A model generated the notes under the pieces. That model saw only the letters and a program-made list of their open reading frames with translations. It ran no database searches and was not told where the DNA came from. A stretch of DNA of 64,000 nt from contig OX438748.1 of NCBI GenBank assembly GCA_949316235.1, positions 32,048,836 through 32,112,835 of the forward strand, written 5' to 3'. This DNA is from Oegoconia quadripuncta (Eukaryota; Arthropoda; Insecta; Lepidoptera; Autostichidae). The position numbers and the translations under genes were made by a program. Positions 58,001 to 64,000 of this stretch are shown here, one piece after another (positions within the stretch are counted from its first letter, which is position 1; each line of letters starts with the position of its first letter).

Positions 58001-61000
58001 AATGTTCGTATTCATCATACAAAGTTTTTTTGTTTTGTTTGACATGTATGCTTATATACAATAAAGTGTTAAATAAATAAATAAATAAAATAAACATTTA
58101 CCCCTCGCGGGATTCGAACCCGCAACCGTTGGTTTCACTGACAGGGTCACTATCCACTACACCAACCGGTCGTCCGCTTGCTTACTATGGACCTAGATTG
58201 CGCTGTGTGCTTGTGCAAGGACATTTCTTATTATTATAACTCGGGTACAAATGCCCGTATTCATCACACAAACATATGTCCTTAGCGGGATTCGAACCCA
58301 CAACCTTTTGGTATAGTGGCCAGAGTTGCTAACCACTACACCAAACATTATCCACCCAACCCCCCAACATTATTCACTCATTCTAGTAGTAAGGTCAAAA
58401 ATGCAATATTAGGTACCTAATTAAGGCGCTGAATAGAGCCAATGACCTTGAGCAATGGATACGCCCACTTAATGTTCGATAAAGCAGCGCTGCGTCTGCG
58501 ACACGGTCAATATGCGTACCGTCAGACGAGTCGACCTTACGGGAAACCTTCTTGCGAACTGAACTTTGAGTTAGAGCTCTCCTAAATGCAACAGGTGGCG
58601 CTGTTCGCGAAATAAAAAACAACACAAATTAATAATATAACAAGGATGATTTATTGAAATATAAATGTATAGGTATTCATAGAATGTTTTCAAAAATAAG
58701 TTTGGGACCAGAATGTTTCAGACACGGCGAAATAAATAAATAAAAAGTGTTATTTTTAAACGACTTCAAAAAAGGAGTATGTACACCGATATCTCCGAGA
58801 CTTGGCGGTTGATTCACATGGTTCTTTTTGTAAATGAAAGGGGATACCGTCGAGTTGGTCCCATTGTAATTTCAGCGCAATCGGTCCAGTAGTTTTTGTG
58901 TAATCATGGTAAATATCAGAATGGCATTACATATTTAGACGATTGCGTAGTTTTTACACAGGGAAACTAAGTAGATACAGTTTGGGTTTGTATGGAAAAA
59001 GTGTAGACTAGATCGGTGTGATTATCAGCAATAAATATGACAAATCGAAGATCATCAGGTCGAGCTGGTACACCCGAACTGCCCATTTAACCTGTAGGAG
59101 CGAGAAGGTCGCCATCGCACAAAAATTATCATGGAGATTAGCAACCACGGATAATACTAATAACTTTTTTTAACCGACTTCAAAAAAGGAGGAGGTTCTG
59201 TATTATTTATGTATGTACATCGATTAGTCCGAGATTTTTAAGCCGATTTACGTCGGTGTGATTATCAACAATAAATATGACAAATCGAAGATCATCAGGT
59301 CGAGCTGGTATACCCCAAGTGCCCACCTAACCTGTAGGAGCGAGAAGGTTCGCCATCGCACAAAAATTATCATGGAGATTAGCAACCACGGATAATACTA
59401 ATAACTTTTTTTAACCGACTTCAAAAAAGGAGGAGGTTCTGTATTATTTATGTATGTACATCGATTAATCCGAGATTTTTAAGCCGATTTACGTCGGTGT
59501 GATTATCATCAATAAATATGACAAATCGAAGATCATCAGGTCGAGCTGGTATACCCCAAGTGCCCACCTAACCTGTAGGAGCGAGAAGGTTCGCCATCGC
59601 ACAAAAATTATCATGGAGATTAGCAACCACGGATAAATACTAATAACTTTTTTTAACCAACTTCAAAAAAGGAGGAGGTTCTGTAATCTTTATGTATGTA
59701 CATCGATTAGTCCGACATTTTTAGGCCGATTTACGTGATTATAAGGCCGTGCCTGCGCTCACGCTGCTCAGCGGACTCCTCGGCAAGCCGATCGTGTATA
59801 AAACCGAGTCTATGCTCGTTCTGTTCTGGAGTTTCCTGGCGAATACGTGATTTAACGTAATCTTTCATAGCTACTAGACGTACTCGGCGAGCTTCGGGCG
59901 TCTCCTGGGAACGCGAAATTGCGTTCCGTGAGGCATTTTTTTCAAGCCGTAGTACCCTTTCAGTTTCGGTTTCTTTTGACCGACAGTTCTTTAAACGAGC
60001 AGCACCTTTCGTAAGCCTGCCCATATTGGTAAATTAATATATTTTATTATTTTGTAATGTCTGACCAGACACTAAAAAGAATTAAATAAAAAAGGATTTA
60101 AAAAAAACGACTTCAAAAAACCCGGAAAAAATAATTTAATTAAACTACTGCAATATTAATAACTGAAAAGTATGAAATAAAAAACCAGAGCAGAATGTTC
60201 TTTAGAGATAAATATACACTATTATATATAATGAGAATACAATACAATTTATATGCTATACAATAATAGTTAGGTATAATGATCATTGAGTTCGTGGGGC
60301 ACCCATTTGTCAAGCTTTTTTACCTTGCCAATTTGACGCAAATTGACCAATATTGTTTTGACGCTAACGTCGAAAGCTGCTGCTAATTCAGCCGTAAATT
60401 GTGTATCATCAGCTTTTTGGAATAGCATCCATCAGCAATCACATCAATTATCGGTATACCGTTTTTCCTAAGGCTTCCTTCTGCTATCGCAAAATTTCTT
60501 TCTTTTTCCCCTGCTTTCTTCATAGTTTCTTGAGCAACCCTTTGCCAATTTCTGGACAGAACGTCATGTTGGGTTTGGTATTTTTTATTTGAAATAAGAG
60601 GTAGATTTATTGCCGTAGAAAACTCTTTCAAATGTGAATGACCACCACCAATAGATATTATGCCTGCTATGGCACAACTATTGACATCTAAGTAATCATC
60701 CTCCGGATAATCATTTTCTATATGAAACTTTAAATTGCACATTCTACACACGAAAGTAAATTTAGAGATGAGCCCATCTTGTTTTTCGTTTATTAAATCG
60801 ATAGTATTCAGATTACAGCCAAGAGGTCCGTTCAAATTTCTTGCAATTTTTTATAAAAATGCGAGTTGGCTACAAACCGCCGACAGATGCAGATTTCTTA
60901 TTCCGTATTCTGATCACTTGTAATCTGATAAGTCTGAAACAGAAAACTTTCGTTATTATTTTATTAGTTAATATTATATTTACCGACTACGGCCCATTAT

Positions 61001-62921
61001 TATTATTATTTCGTCTTTGGCCTAAGTGTTTCTCAAAAAACAAGACAATAAGGCGGTCATCACGAACAAAATACTTTTTAGTCATATTTTCCGTAGTCAG
61101 GAATTAGTTTTTGTCTTTTATTTCATATATTATATAGCGCATTTGACGTTAGTTTGACATTTAGTTGACCATTCAGGTTACTAAGCCATTAGTTAGTACA
61201 TACCTCTTCATCTTTTTTTTTTCTGAACACCTTGTGCCTCAATGTCGTACCTGTCATTAAAAGATAATATTATTGAAACACTTCAGGAAAACTTTTTGAA
61301 TAAAATCTGTTAACTTTAATGTTTTATTTTTTATTTTTTTCGTAATAGGTACATCCTATACATACACTCTGCAACGTTTGTCGGGTTAATTTTGTTAGAC
61401 CTTATATAGTATGATGGCCGAATCTGTGATTTTCGTAAGTCTATGGTAATTCTCAATAGATTATTTTAGCGGTTGAAAGGAATTTATTTGTTTTTTTTTA
61501 TATAATTTTTATTATATGTCCCATTGGCAATCATTTTATAAAAATCTCAAAGTTATGCTTTTGTTTTATGATGACCTTTACATATTTCTTTCGACAAGGT
61601 TTGTTTTTGGTCAAAAATAACAATATTGCCTATTATCTATTTCAGAAATCCTAGATACTGGTAAAAATAATAATTTTACTCACTCTTGCAAAACAAGTCC
61701 GGTTGATGACTCTTCAGGGCCCAAATGATTTTTAGAACTGAAAATCAAAGAATTGTAGTACGTCAGCACCTAGGAATATATAATGAGTACACAGCCATGC
61801 ACAAAAATGAAATTTTTGATAAATATCACTTAGACATGTAAAAAAAGATTACAGGATTTATTTAGACATACAATAAATAAAAGCAAATAAAATAAAAAAG
61901 ACAAGAAAAGTACTGGGATCGATCCAGCACGACGAAATTCAAGCGACAAGCCCAAGTCGACTGAGCCAAACGTCTTACATAAGCGGTGACGAAAAAAGGT
62001 ACCTATACATCCCGTATCAGTAGACGCAACTACAAAATAGTGAAAACATAATTGTGGTTGCGTTTTATAAATTTGGTGTTTCATGTATATACTTAATTAA
62101 TTAAAAAGAGATATAATATTTTATTATACTTACTTTACAACCTCCATCATGTGTTTCTGATTTCTTTTATATTGCCGTTTCTTCGGTTTTGTTTTTTTTT
62201 CGAGTCCATTTTCTATTATTAACTTTACCAACTTATTTATTTACAACTGTGATTACCTACCTAATAAATAAAATTATTTACACACATACAAAATTTTACC
62301 CTAATTAAATAAACAAAACAAGAAAAAGAAAGTCCTGAATATGAATATGAAAAAAAGTTCGAATATTTGGGAGAGCGTCTCAGCGCACAACACAGGTCCA
62401 TCCAGCAACGCGCCTAAGCGATCACTGTCGCATTGAGTACGAGTAACAGAGAAAGCGTTACTTAGAATTATAGGGCGTAAGTGCAAATCACAAAATCAAT
62501 TATTTCAATTAAAATAGACGCATTATTGAAAATCTAAAACATGAATTTGTTTTAGTAACATATACGACACAATATTGTACAAAATATCATTTATGTTAGT
62601 GAATGCATATCTGAGAAAAATAAGATGTCATGCATTTTTAGATGCTACTTTGCAATTAAATTCTATCGAGAGAAGATTGTGTAATTATGTTTTGAAAACA
62701 TGAATCATGTCAGAAATATGATCAATTTTACCTATAACTTTTTTTATAATGATACGAGCTATATGCTTTACAAAAAATGATAATCTTTCAACGCAATTGG
62801 CTGCTGTCAGCCTCTTAATTATACTCACTCCTTTAACACATTTGATTTTTTGTCCTCTTCTACATGTTCCCAAAGACATATTATTACGTAATGATAATCG
62901 CAGGAATGGTTTGCAAAGTAA
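42848..62921 (-). CDS. type I membrane protein with tandem-exon stalk (partial gene)
   Basis: Twelve minus-strand exons with good splice sites join in phase: 62829-62921, 61684-61737, 57128-57220, 53190-53275, six 78-nt exons between 52683 and 49642, 43470-43526 and 42848-43050. The predicted product runs from a Cys-containing segment (possibly the end of a C-type lectin fold), through Cys-rich and Thr/Pro-rich extracellular segments with N-glycosylation sequons (NHS, NTT, NET, NGT, one NST per array exon), to one transmembrane helix, RKR, and a tail of about 50 residues. I do not recognise a named orthologue. The role may be a cell-surface or immune receptor with a glycosylated stalk; this is inference. 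Exons coding for the N-terminus and signal peptide lie beyond 62921 or outside the window. The introns carry mariner, BEL/Pao, LINE, SINE and Ty3/gypsy insertions. Confidence 0.6.
42962..42995. repeat. perfect 34-bp palindrome within coding sequence
   Basis: Built from ACAACATGTTGT units; the entire segment equals its own reverse complement. Encodes the repeated YNML of the cytoplasmic tail. Confidence 0.95.
43470..43526 (-). CDS. stalk-array gene, diverged array exon next to the anchor
   Basis: Acceptor TTAATTTATTCACAG, donor GATAT/GTAAGT. 57 nt, phase 1-1. Encodes [18 protein letters not shown], clearly related at its start to the array exons ([12 protein letters not shown]). The upstream intron matches the array-unit intron up to the point where the Ty3/gypsy element is inserted, 43 bp before this exon. 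Confidence 0.6.
43570..44010 (+). mobile_element. 5' LTR of Ty3/gypsy element
   Basis: Identical to 48606-49046 except for two substitutions. Flanked outside by TGTA at 43566-43569 and 49047-49050 (target-site duplication). Its last 54 bp include the ATG (43957) and first 18 codons of gag. Confidence 0.9.
43957..48116 (+). pseudogene. gag-pol of Ty3/gypsy element, one frameshift in integrase
   Basis: Polyprotein of capsid, protease, reverse transcriptase, RNase H and integrase. Landmarks by residue of the first frame: two CCHC knuckles near 262-275 ([14 protein letters not shown]) and 317-330, protease FDSGAECS near 368 (DSG instead of the commoner DTG), RT with CVDYRELN and YLDDV near 680, RNase [11 protein letters not shown] near 827 with ELETLAVV, and the HHCC zinc region of integrase ending NCITC near 1070. 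At about 47202 a one-base indel shifts the frame. The integrase core continues in the frame 47256-48116 with [13 protein letters not shown] and GQVERV holding the D, D and E. Apart from this break the element looks intact. Confidence 0.9.
44011..44030 (+). other. candidate primer-binding site inside the gag frame
   Basis: TCAGAAGTGGGAT immediately follows the 5' LTR and, as far as I recall insect tRNA-Leu, is complementary to its 3' arm starting five bases in from the CCA end. Because the LTR already contains the gag start, the site lies in coding sequence. Confidence 0.4.
48131..48285 (+). repeat. 15-bp minisatellite inside the retrotransposon
   Basis: CCTGTGTGGCAGTCG repeated about nine to ten times with decay at the right edge. 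Starts shortly after the pol stop. On the plus strand it reads as a Cys-Gly-Ser-Arg-Leu repeat but has no independent start context. Confidence 0.9.
48570..48605 (+). other. candidate polypurine tract before the 3' LTR
   Basis: GTGTGAAAGCGCAGGACGG precedes the 3' LTR start at 48606. Purine-rich but interrupted. Confidence 0.35.
48606..49046 (+). mobile_element. 3' LTR of Ty3/gypsy element
   Basis: 441 bp. Differs from the 5' LTR at two positions, G to A near 48707 and near 48811. Ends CCGACA before TGTA. Confidence 0.9.
49642..49719 (-). CDS. array exon 6 (last in transcript order)
   Basis: Acceptor AATTTTTTACAG, donor AAGG/GTGAGTAAAG. Encodes [17 protein letters not shown] and then [10 protein letters not shown] subtype. 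The NST sequon is present. Confidence 0.65.
50233..50310 (-). CDS. array exon 5
   Basis: Same splice sites as its neighbours. Y/M subtype: Tyr in place of Asp in GAYGA and Met in place of Leu in TTPMP. Confidence 0.65.
50824..50901 (-). CDS. array exon 4
   Basis: Y/M subtype, identical in sequence to the exon at 50233. Confidence 0.65.
51416..51493 (-). CDS. array exon 3
   Basis: Y/M subtype, differing from 50233 by one silent change (CCT for CCG). Confidence 0.65.
52015..52092 (-). CDS. array exon 2
   Basis: D/L subtype with one silent change relative to 49642. Confidence 0.65.
52606..52683 (-). CDS. array exon 1 (first in transcript order)
   Basis: D/L subtype with Lys for Thr in PNKPDK. 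Acceptor is ATAG instead of ACAG. Confidence 0.6.
52740..53185. other. intron with a small foldback insertion
   Basis: Diverged array-unit intron. 52880-52975 is a short insertion with CACCCACCGGTGGGTG at its centre, absent from other units. Confidence 0.5.
53190..53275 (-). CDS. stalk-array gene, Thr/Pro exon before the array
   Basis: Acceptor CCATTTTCTTTTAG, donor AACA/GTGAGT. 86 nt, phase 2 in, phase 1 out. Encodes [20 protein letters not shown] and PLPTGTHN. Its end (TSPLPTGT) resembles the array exon (TTPLPVEP), so it is probably the parent or an old member of the array. Confidence 0.6.
53465..53945 (+). pseudogene. LINE reverse transcriptase fragment
   Basis: Frame 53577-53810 includes [20 protein letters not shown] and [14 protein letters not shown], the RT motif with FADD. 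Broken frames on both sides. Likely the same family as 5795 and 55530. Confidence 0.7.
53946..55460 (+). pseudogene. BEL/Pao retrotransposon remnant
   Basis: Successive broken frames: [20 protein letters not shown] and SELSCVFDV (RT to RNase H region), GFCDA and TKSKVAPT (RNase H), and near 55190-55375 [20 protein letters not shown] and SALTPGHFL (integrase C-terminal side), the signatures of BEL/Pao pol. No LTRs were found. Frameshifts throughout. Confidence 0.7.
55530..56150 (+). mobile_element. LINE 3' end interrupted by an RTE-type LINE
   Basis: 55545-55622 matches the DYLDDK...WT end and 3' UTR of the family at 5795, resuming at 56094-56150. The interruption is 55641-56075 plus an 18-bp target duplication. 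Confidence 0.7.
55641..56075 (+). mobile_element. 5'-truncated RTE-type LINE with 18-bp target-site duplication
   Basis: ACTTCTTTTTCTTAGTTC at 55623-55640 recurs exactly at 56076-56093. The insert encodes the RTE C-terminus ([41 protein letters not shown]) and ends at GGAAAATGATG, a typical short RTE 3' end. Confidence 0.85.
56155..56350. other. intron spacer, nothing recognised
   Basis: AT-rich DNA between the LINE nest and the mariner-type element. Confidence 0.4.
56352..57100. mobile_element. non-autonomous mariner-type element
   Basis: TTGGGTCTTTACCTATGAAA at the left, CTTCATAGGTAAGGACGTAA at the right, TA on both sides. Shares its right half with 24750-25077. Its right end lies 28 bp from the donor side of exon 57128-57220. 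Confidence 0.75.
57128..57220 (-). CDS. stalk-array gene, Cys-rich exon
   Basis: Acceptor AATTTCTTTTTTAG, donor AAAAA/GTAAGT. 93 nt, phase 2-2. Encodes [20 protein letters not shown] and [10 protein letters not shown]: three Cys within nine residues and one NTT sequon. Confidence 0.6.
57230..57655. other. intron, nothing recognised
   Basis: AT-rich. 'ttattccgtcc' recurs at 57345 and 57500, hinting at an old duplication. Confidence 0.4.
57663..57866 (+). repeat. tRNA-derived SINE (family 1)
   Basis: 'ggtcgcgggttcgaatcccgc' B-box region at 57706 and family body to 'catctggtatccataacaca'. The A-box side is partly lost. Confidence 0.7.
57890..58172 (-). repeat. tRNA-derived SINE (family 2) with nested insertion
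   Basis: Body at 57890-58025, tRNA-like part at 58093-58172. Interrupted by 58026-58092, a (TAAA)-tailed fragment identical in type to 37390-37452. Confidence 0.75.
58236..58347 (-). repeat. tRNA-derived SINE (family 1)
   Basis: 'gcgggattcgaacccacaac' and 'ctaaccactacaccaaac', minus strand. Third SINE in a row, opposite in orientation to 57663. Confidence 0.7.
58350..58745. other. intron, nothing recognised
   Basis: A minus-strand frame of 76 codons at 58395-58625 has no domain or splice support. Confidence 0.35.
58750..58925. repeat. 'cgacttcaaaaaaggag' repeat, single diverged unit
   Basis: Starts like the 240-bp array units that follow but continues differently ('tcggtccagtagtttttgtg'). 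Confidence 0.5.
59014..59735. repeat. ~240-bp tandem repeat, three copies
   Basis: CGGTGTGATTATCA starts units at 59014, 59254 and 59495. Each contains 'aaatcgaagatcatcaggtc' and 'aaccgacttcaaaaaaggag'. Adjacent to the STPR-like ORF and probably part of the same transposon. Confidence 0.85.
59731..60024 (-). CDS. STPR-like repeat ORF (transposon-associated)
   Basis: 97 codons beginning [20 protein letters not shown]. Contains repeats of about 24 residues around [20 protein letters not shown] and [10 protein letters not shown], the pattern of STPR DNA-binding repeats. In insects such repeats also occur at the N-terminus of Helitron-encoded proteins (from memory). The frame runs off into the tandem repeat, so it is truncated or the first exon of something longer. 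Flanked by the CGACTTCAAAAAA repeat on both sides (59655, 60108). Confidence 0.5.
   Translation of the reverse strand: MGRLTKGAARLKNCRSKETETERVLRLEKNASRNAISRSQETPEARRVRLVAMKDYVKSRIRQETPEQNEHRLGFIHDRLAEESAEQRERRHGLIIT
60281..60413 (-). mobile_element. 133-bp mariner fragment
   Basis: Matches 11443-11575 of the mariner in this window over exactly 133 bp with about three differences, including the WVPHEL linker. No TIRs, so it did not move by itself. Confidence 0.9.
60383..60850 (-). pseudogene. Mutator-like transposase domain fragment joined to mariner piece
   Basis: Minus-strand frame with [10 protein letters not shown] (a CxxC), then [31 protein letters not shown] and [11 protein letters not shown], which fits the Mutator-like transposase domain found in many arthropod and mollusc elements (from memory). 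A complete domain would continue well past DGCYSK. Here the last residues come from the mariner fragment and a stop follows. The 5' boundary near 60850 is an in-frame stop rather than a start. Confidence 0.6.
60855..61680. other. intron; one rejected exon
   Basis: AT-rich. 61204-61250 has splice-like edges but shifts the frame into a stop. The rest shows nothing. Confidence 0.4.
61684..61737 (-). CDS. stalk-array gene, Ser/Glu-rich exon
   Basis: Acceptor TTTGATTTTCAG, donor CAAGA/GTGAGT. 54 nt, phase 2-2, encoding [17 protein letters not shown]. Symmetric, so it could be skipped without changing the frame. Confidence 0.55.
61905..61995 (-). repeat. tRNA-like SINE remnant (another family)
   Basis: On the minus strand: GACGTTTGGCTCAGTCGACT and CTGGATCGATCCCAGTAC resemble A-box and B-box regions. 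Confidence 0.45.
62000..62825. other. intron, nothing certain
   Basis: AT-rich. 62055-62095 is a tail of the repeat family at 26512. A donor-like site at 62133 has no acceptable acceptor or phase. Confidence 0.4.
62829..62921 (-). CDS. stalk-array gene, most 5' exon found
   Basis: Acceptor TTTTCTTTTTACAG, donor AAGGA/GTGAGT. 93 nt, phase 2-2. Encodes [20 protein letters not shown] and [10 protein letters not shown]. Two Cys separated by seven residues followed by xWE resemble the last disulphide of C-type lectin domains (C-x7-C then E), but the usual preceding WND is absent. Phase 0 is also open, so the frame is chosen because it fits the next exon. Confidence 0.5.
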
Positions 62922-62929
62922 CTGTAAAA

Positions 62930-63280
62930 AGAAAAGTAATGTTAGGTTATTTATTAAGCACTTAAGAGCCGTTTTACCGATTTTGAACAAAATCCGTTTT
63001 GTCGTCCGATTTCTTATAAAGAAAAAGTTTTTAAATTTGTAAGTAACTGTTTCGTGAAGGTTATTTCTTCGTATTGAATGTAACAATCGTAAATTTTCGT
63101 ATTATTGTACTATAAATAGTTATAGCCAATCTTCCAAAACCATTCTCTGTAAATTCACTTGTTGTATATTCGAATTGAACACAACATCGCTATATTTTTG
63201 TTTTAACTACACAATATCCAGGAAGAAAATCTTATTTGCAAGGAATATTAGTCAAATAATGGTGCGAAATAAACTGTTAT
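62930..63280. other. intron or intergenic, no exon seen
   Basis: AT-rich. No minus-strand donor with an open upstream segment was found, so earlier exons of the stalk-array gene must lie outside the window. Confidence 0.4.
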
Positions 63281-63284
63281 ATTC

Positions 63285-64000
63285 CACCAAAAACGCCAAA
63301 ATGCAATGGGGTCCTCATATACATAAATTGGCGAAAAGCCTCAGCTCTGCAGCGTACCCAGTCAAAAAAATTCGACAAATGTCAGTATTTACACTGCTAG
63401 ATTAGTATATTTTCGTTATTTCCACAGCTTGATGTCTTACGGTATCTTGCTGTGGGGAAATGCCGCGGATATAAATACAATCTTTGTTTTACAAAAACGA
63501 GCCGTTCGCGCAATTTATCAATTGAAACCTGCAGTGTCACTTAGAGATAGGTTTAAAGTGTATAACATTCTAAACTTTTCGTCACAGTATATTTTTGTAA
63601 ATCTAATGTATGTCAAAAAAAATATAGCATAATTTAGGAAAAATAGTGATAAACATGATGTCAGTACAAGAAATAAAGATAAACTTGCAGGCCACATAAG
63701 TCGCCTCCGCAAAGTCAGTAATTCATTCAAAGGGTTATGTATACGCTTTTTCAATAAAGTTCCTGTTGATATACAAAATCTTCCTTTCAATAAATTTAAA
63801 GATACTATAAAACAGAAACTTATTAAGAAAGCATATTATAAAATATCAGATTATTTAGATGATAAACAATCATGGACATAACCAGCCCGTTCGCATAACC
63901 AGGCTATTTCACAATTAATAATGAAATATTATAATATAAAATAATAATTTTGTAATATAAAAACCTTTTTTTAAAAAGAGCGACCTCTCGAGTTTCTTGC
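63285..64000 (+). pseudogene. LINE pol C-terminal fragment, runs to the window edge
   Basis: MQWGPHIHKLAKSLSSAAY, then after a frameshift near 63400 SYGILLWGN and LQKRAVRAIYQLKPAVSLRD, then a stop near 63630 and a degenerate end DYLDDKQSWT at 63855-63880. Same family as 5795-6290. The 3' UTR continues past 64000. Confidence 0.75.

Noticed and set aside
62134..62235. Possible extra exon of the stalk gene ending at a GTAAGT donor (minus strand)
   Set aside because: No polypyrimidine-preceded acceptor, and its open frame enters in a phase that does not fit exon 62829-62921.
62685..63086. 133-codon minus-strand ORF around 62829-62921
   Set aside because: It reads through both splice sites of the exon in a phase that does not fit the next exon, and the parts outside the exon are AT-driven.

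Overview
The window looks like AT-rich, intron-rich, transposon-saturated genomic DNA of a moth or butterfly. The evidence is several families of tRNA-derived SINEs, the 'gcccagcagtggg' retroposon tail, short elements that start near 'ataaatgcgaaagttt' and end 'ctag', CR1/Jockey/RTE-like LINE remnants, mariners, BEL/Pao and Ty3/gypsy elements. No bacterial-type operon, rRNA, genuine tRNA gene or CRISPR array was seen. Most of the 64 kb is intron or intergenic repeat, so long open frames are few and mostly belong to transposons. The host genes show up as short exons with good splice sites and matching phases.

Host gene 1 (minus strand, about 9.7 to 2.6 kb, partial at both ends) has five exons with compatible phases encoding a Glu/Arg/Lys-rich coiled coil of the trichohyalin-plectin-homology type, probably an axonemal protein like CFAP53. 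One exon carries an in-frame TGA. Two exons are flanked by inverted copies of a composite repeat.

Host gene 2 (minus strand, 62.9 to 42.8 kb, 5' end not found) is the most interesting object. Phase-compatible exons run: a Cys-containing exon resembling the end of a C-type lectin domain; a Ser/Glu-rich exon; a Cys-rich exon; a Thr/Pro exon; six near-identical 78-nt exons, each inside a ~591-bp tandem repeat; a diverged relative of that exon; and a last exon with a transmembrane helix, an RKR stop-transfer, a tail with repeated YNML motifs, a stop codon and AATAAA. It reads as a type I membrane protein with a glycosylated stalk of variable length. Each stalk exon is phase 1-1, so any number can be included without changing the frame. 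A young Ty3/gypsy element (43,570-49,046; two differences between its 441-bp LTRs) sits between the array and the exons leading to the membrane anchor.

Other regions: 10-16 kb holds a mariner, a TIR element and a 238-bp satellite. 18-26 kb holds CR1-like LINE pieces, an orphan 148-codon ORF with a TATA box and poly(A) signal, and a non-autonomous mariner relative. 27.3-27.6 kb looks like a promoter and non-coding first exon on the plus strand. 28.9-30.4 kb holds two unrelated mariner fossils. 31-42 kb is mostly SINEs, MITEs and satellites. 53.4-56.2 kb is a nest of LINE, BEL/Pao and RTE fragments inside an intron of gene 2. 59-61 kb holds a 240-bp tandem repeat, an STPR-like ORF, and a Mutator-like transposase fragment joined to a 133-bp piece of the mariner seen at 11 kb. 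The right edge is a LINE fragment.

All gene structures are read by eye from splice consensus and phase; no transcript evidence was available.
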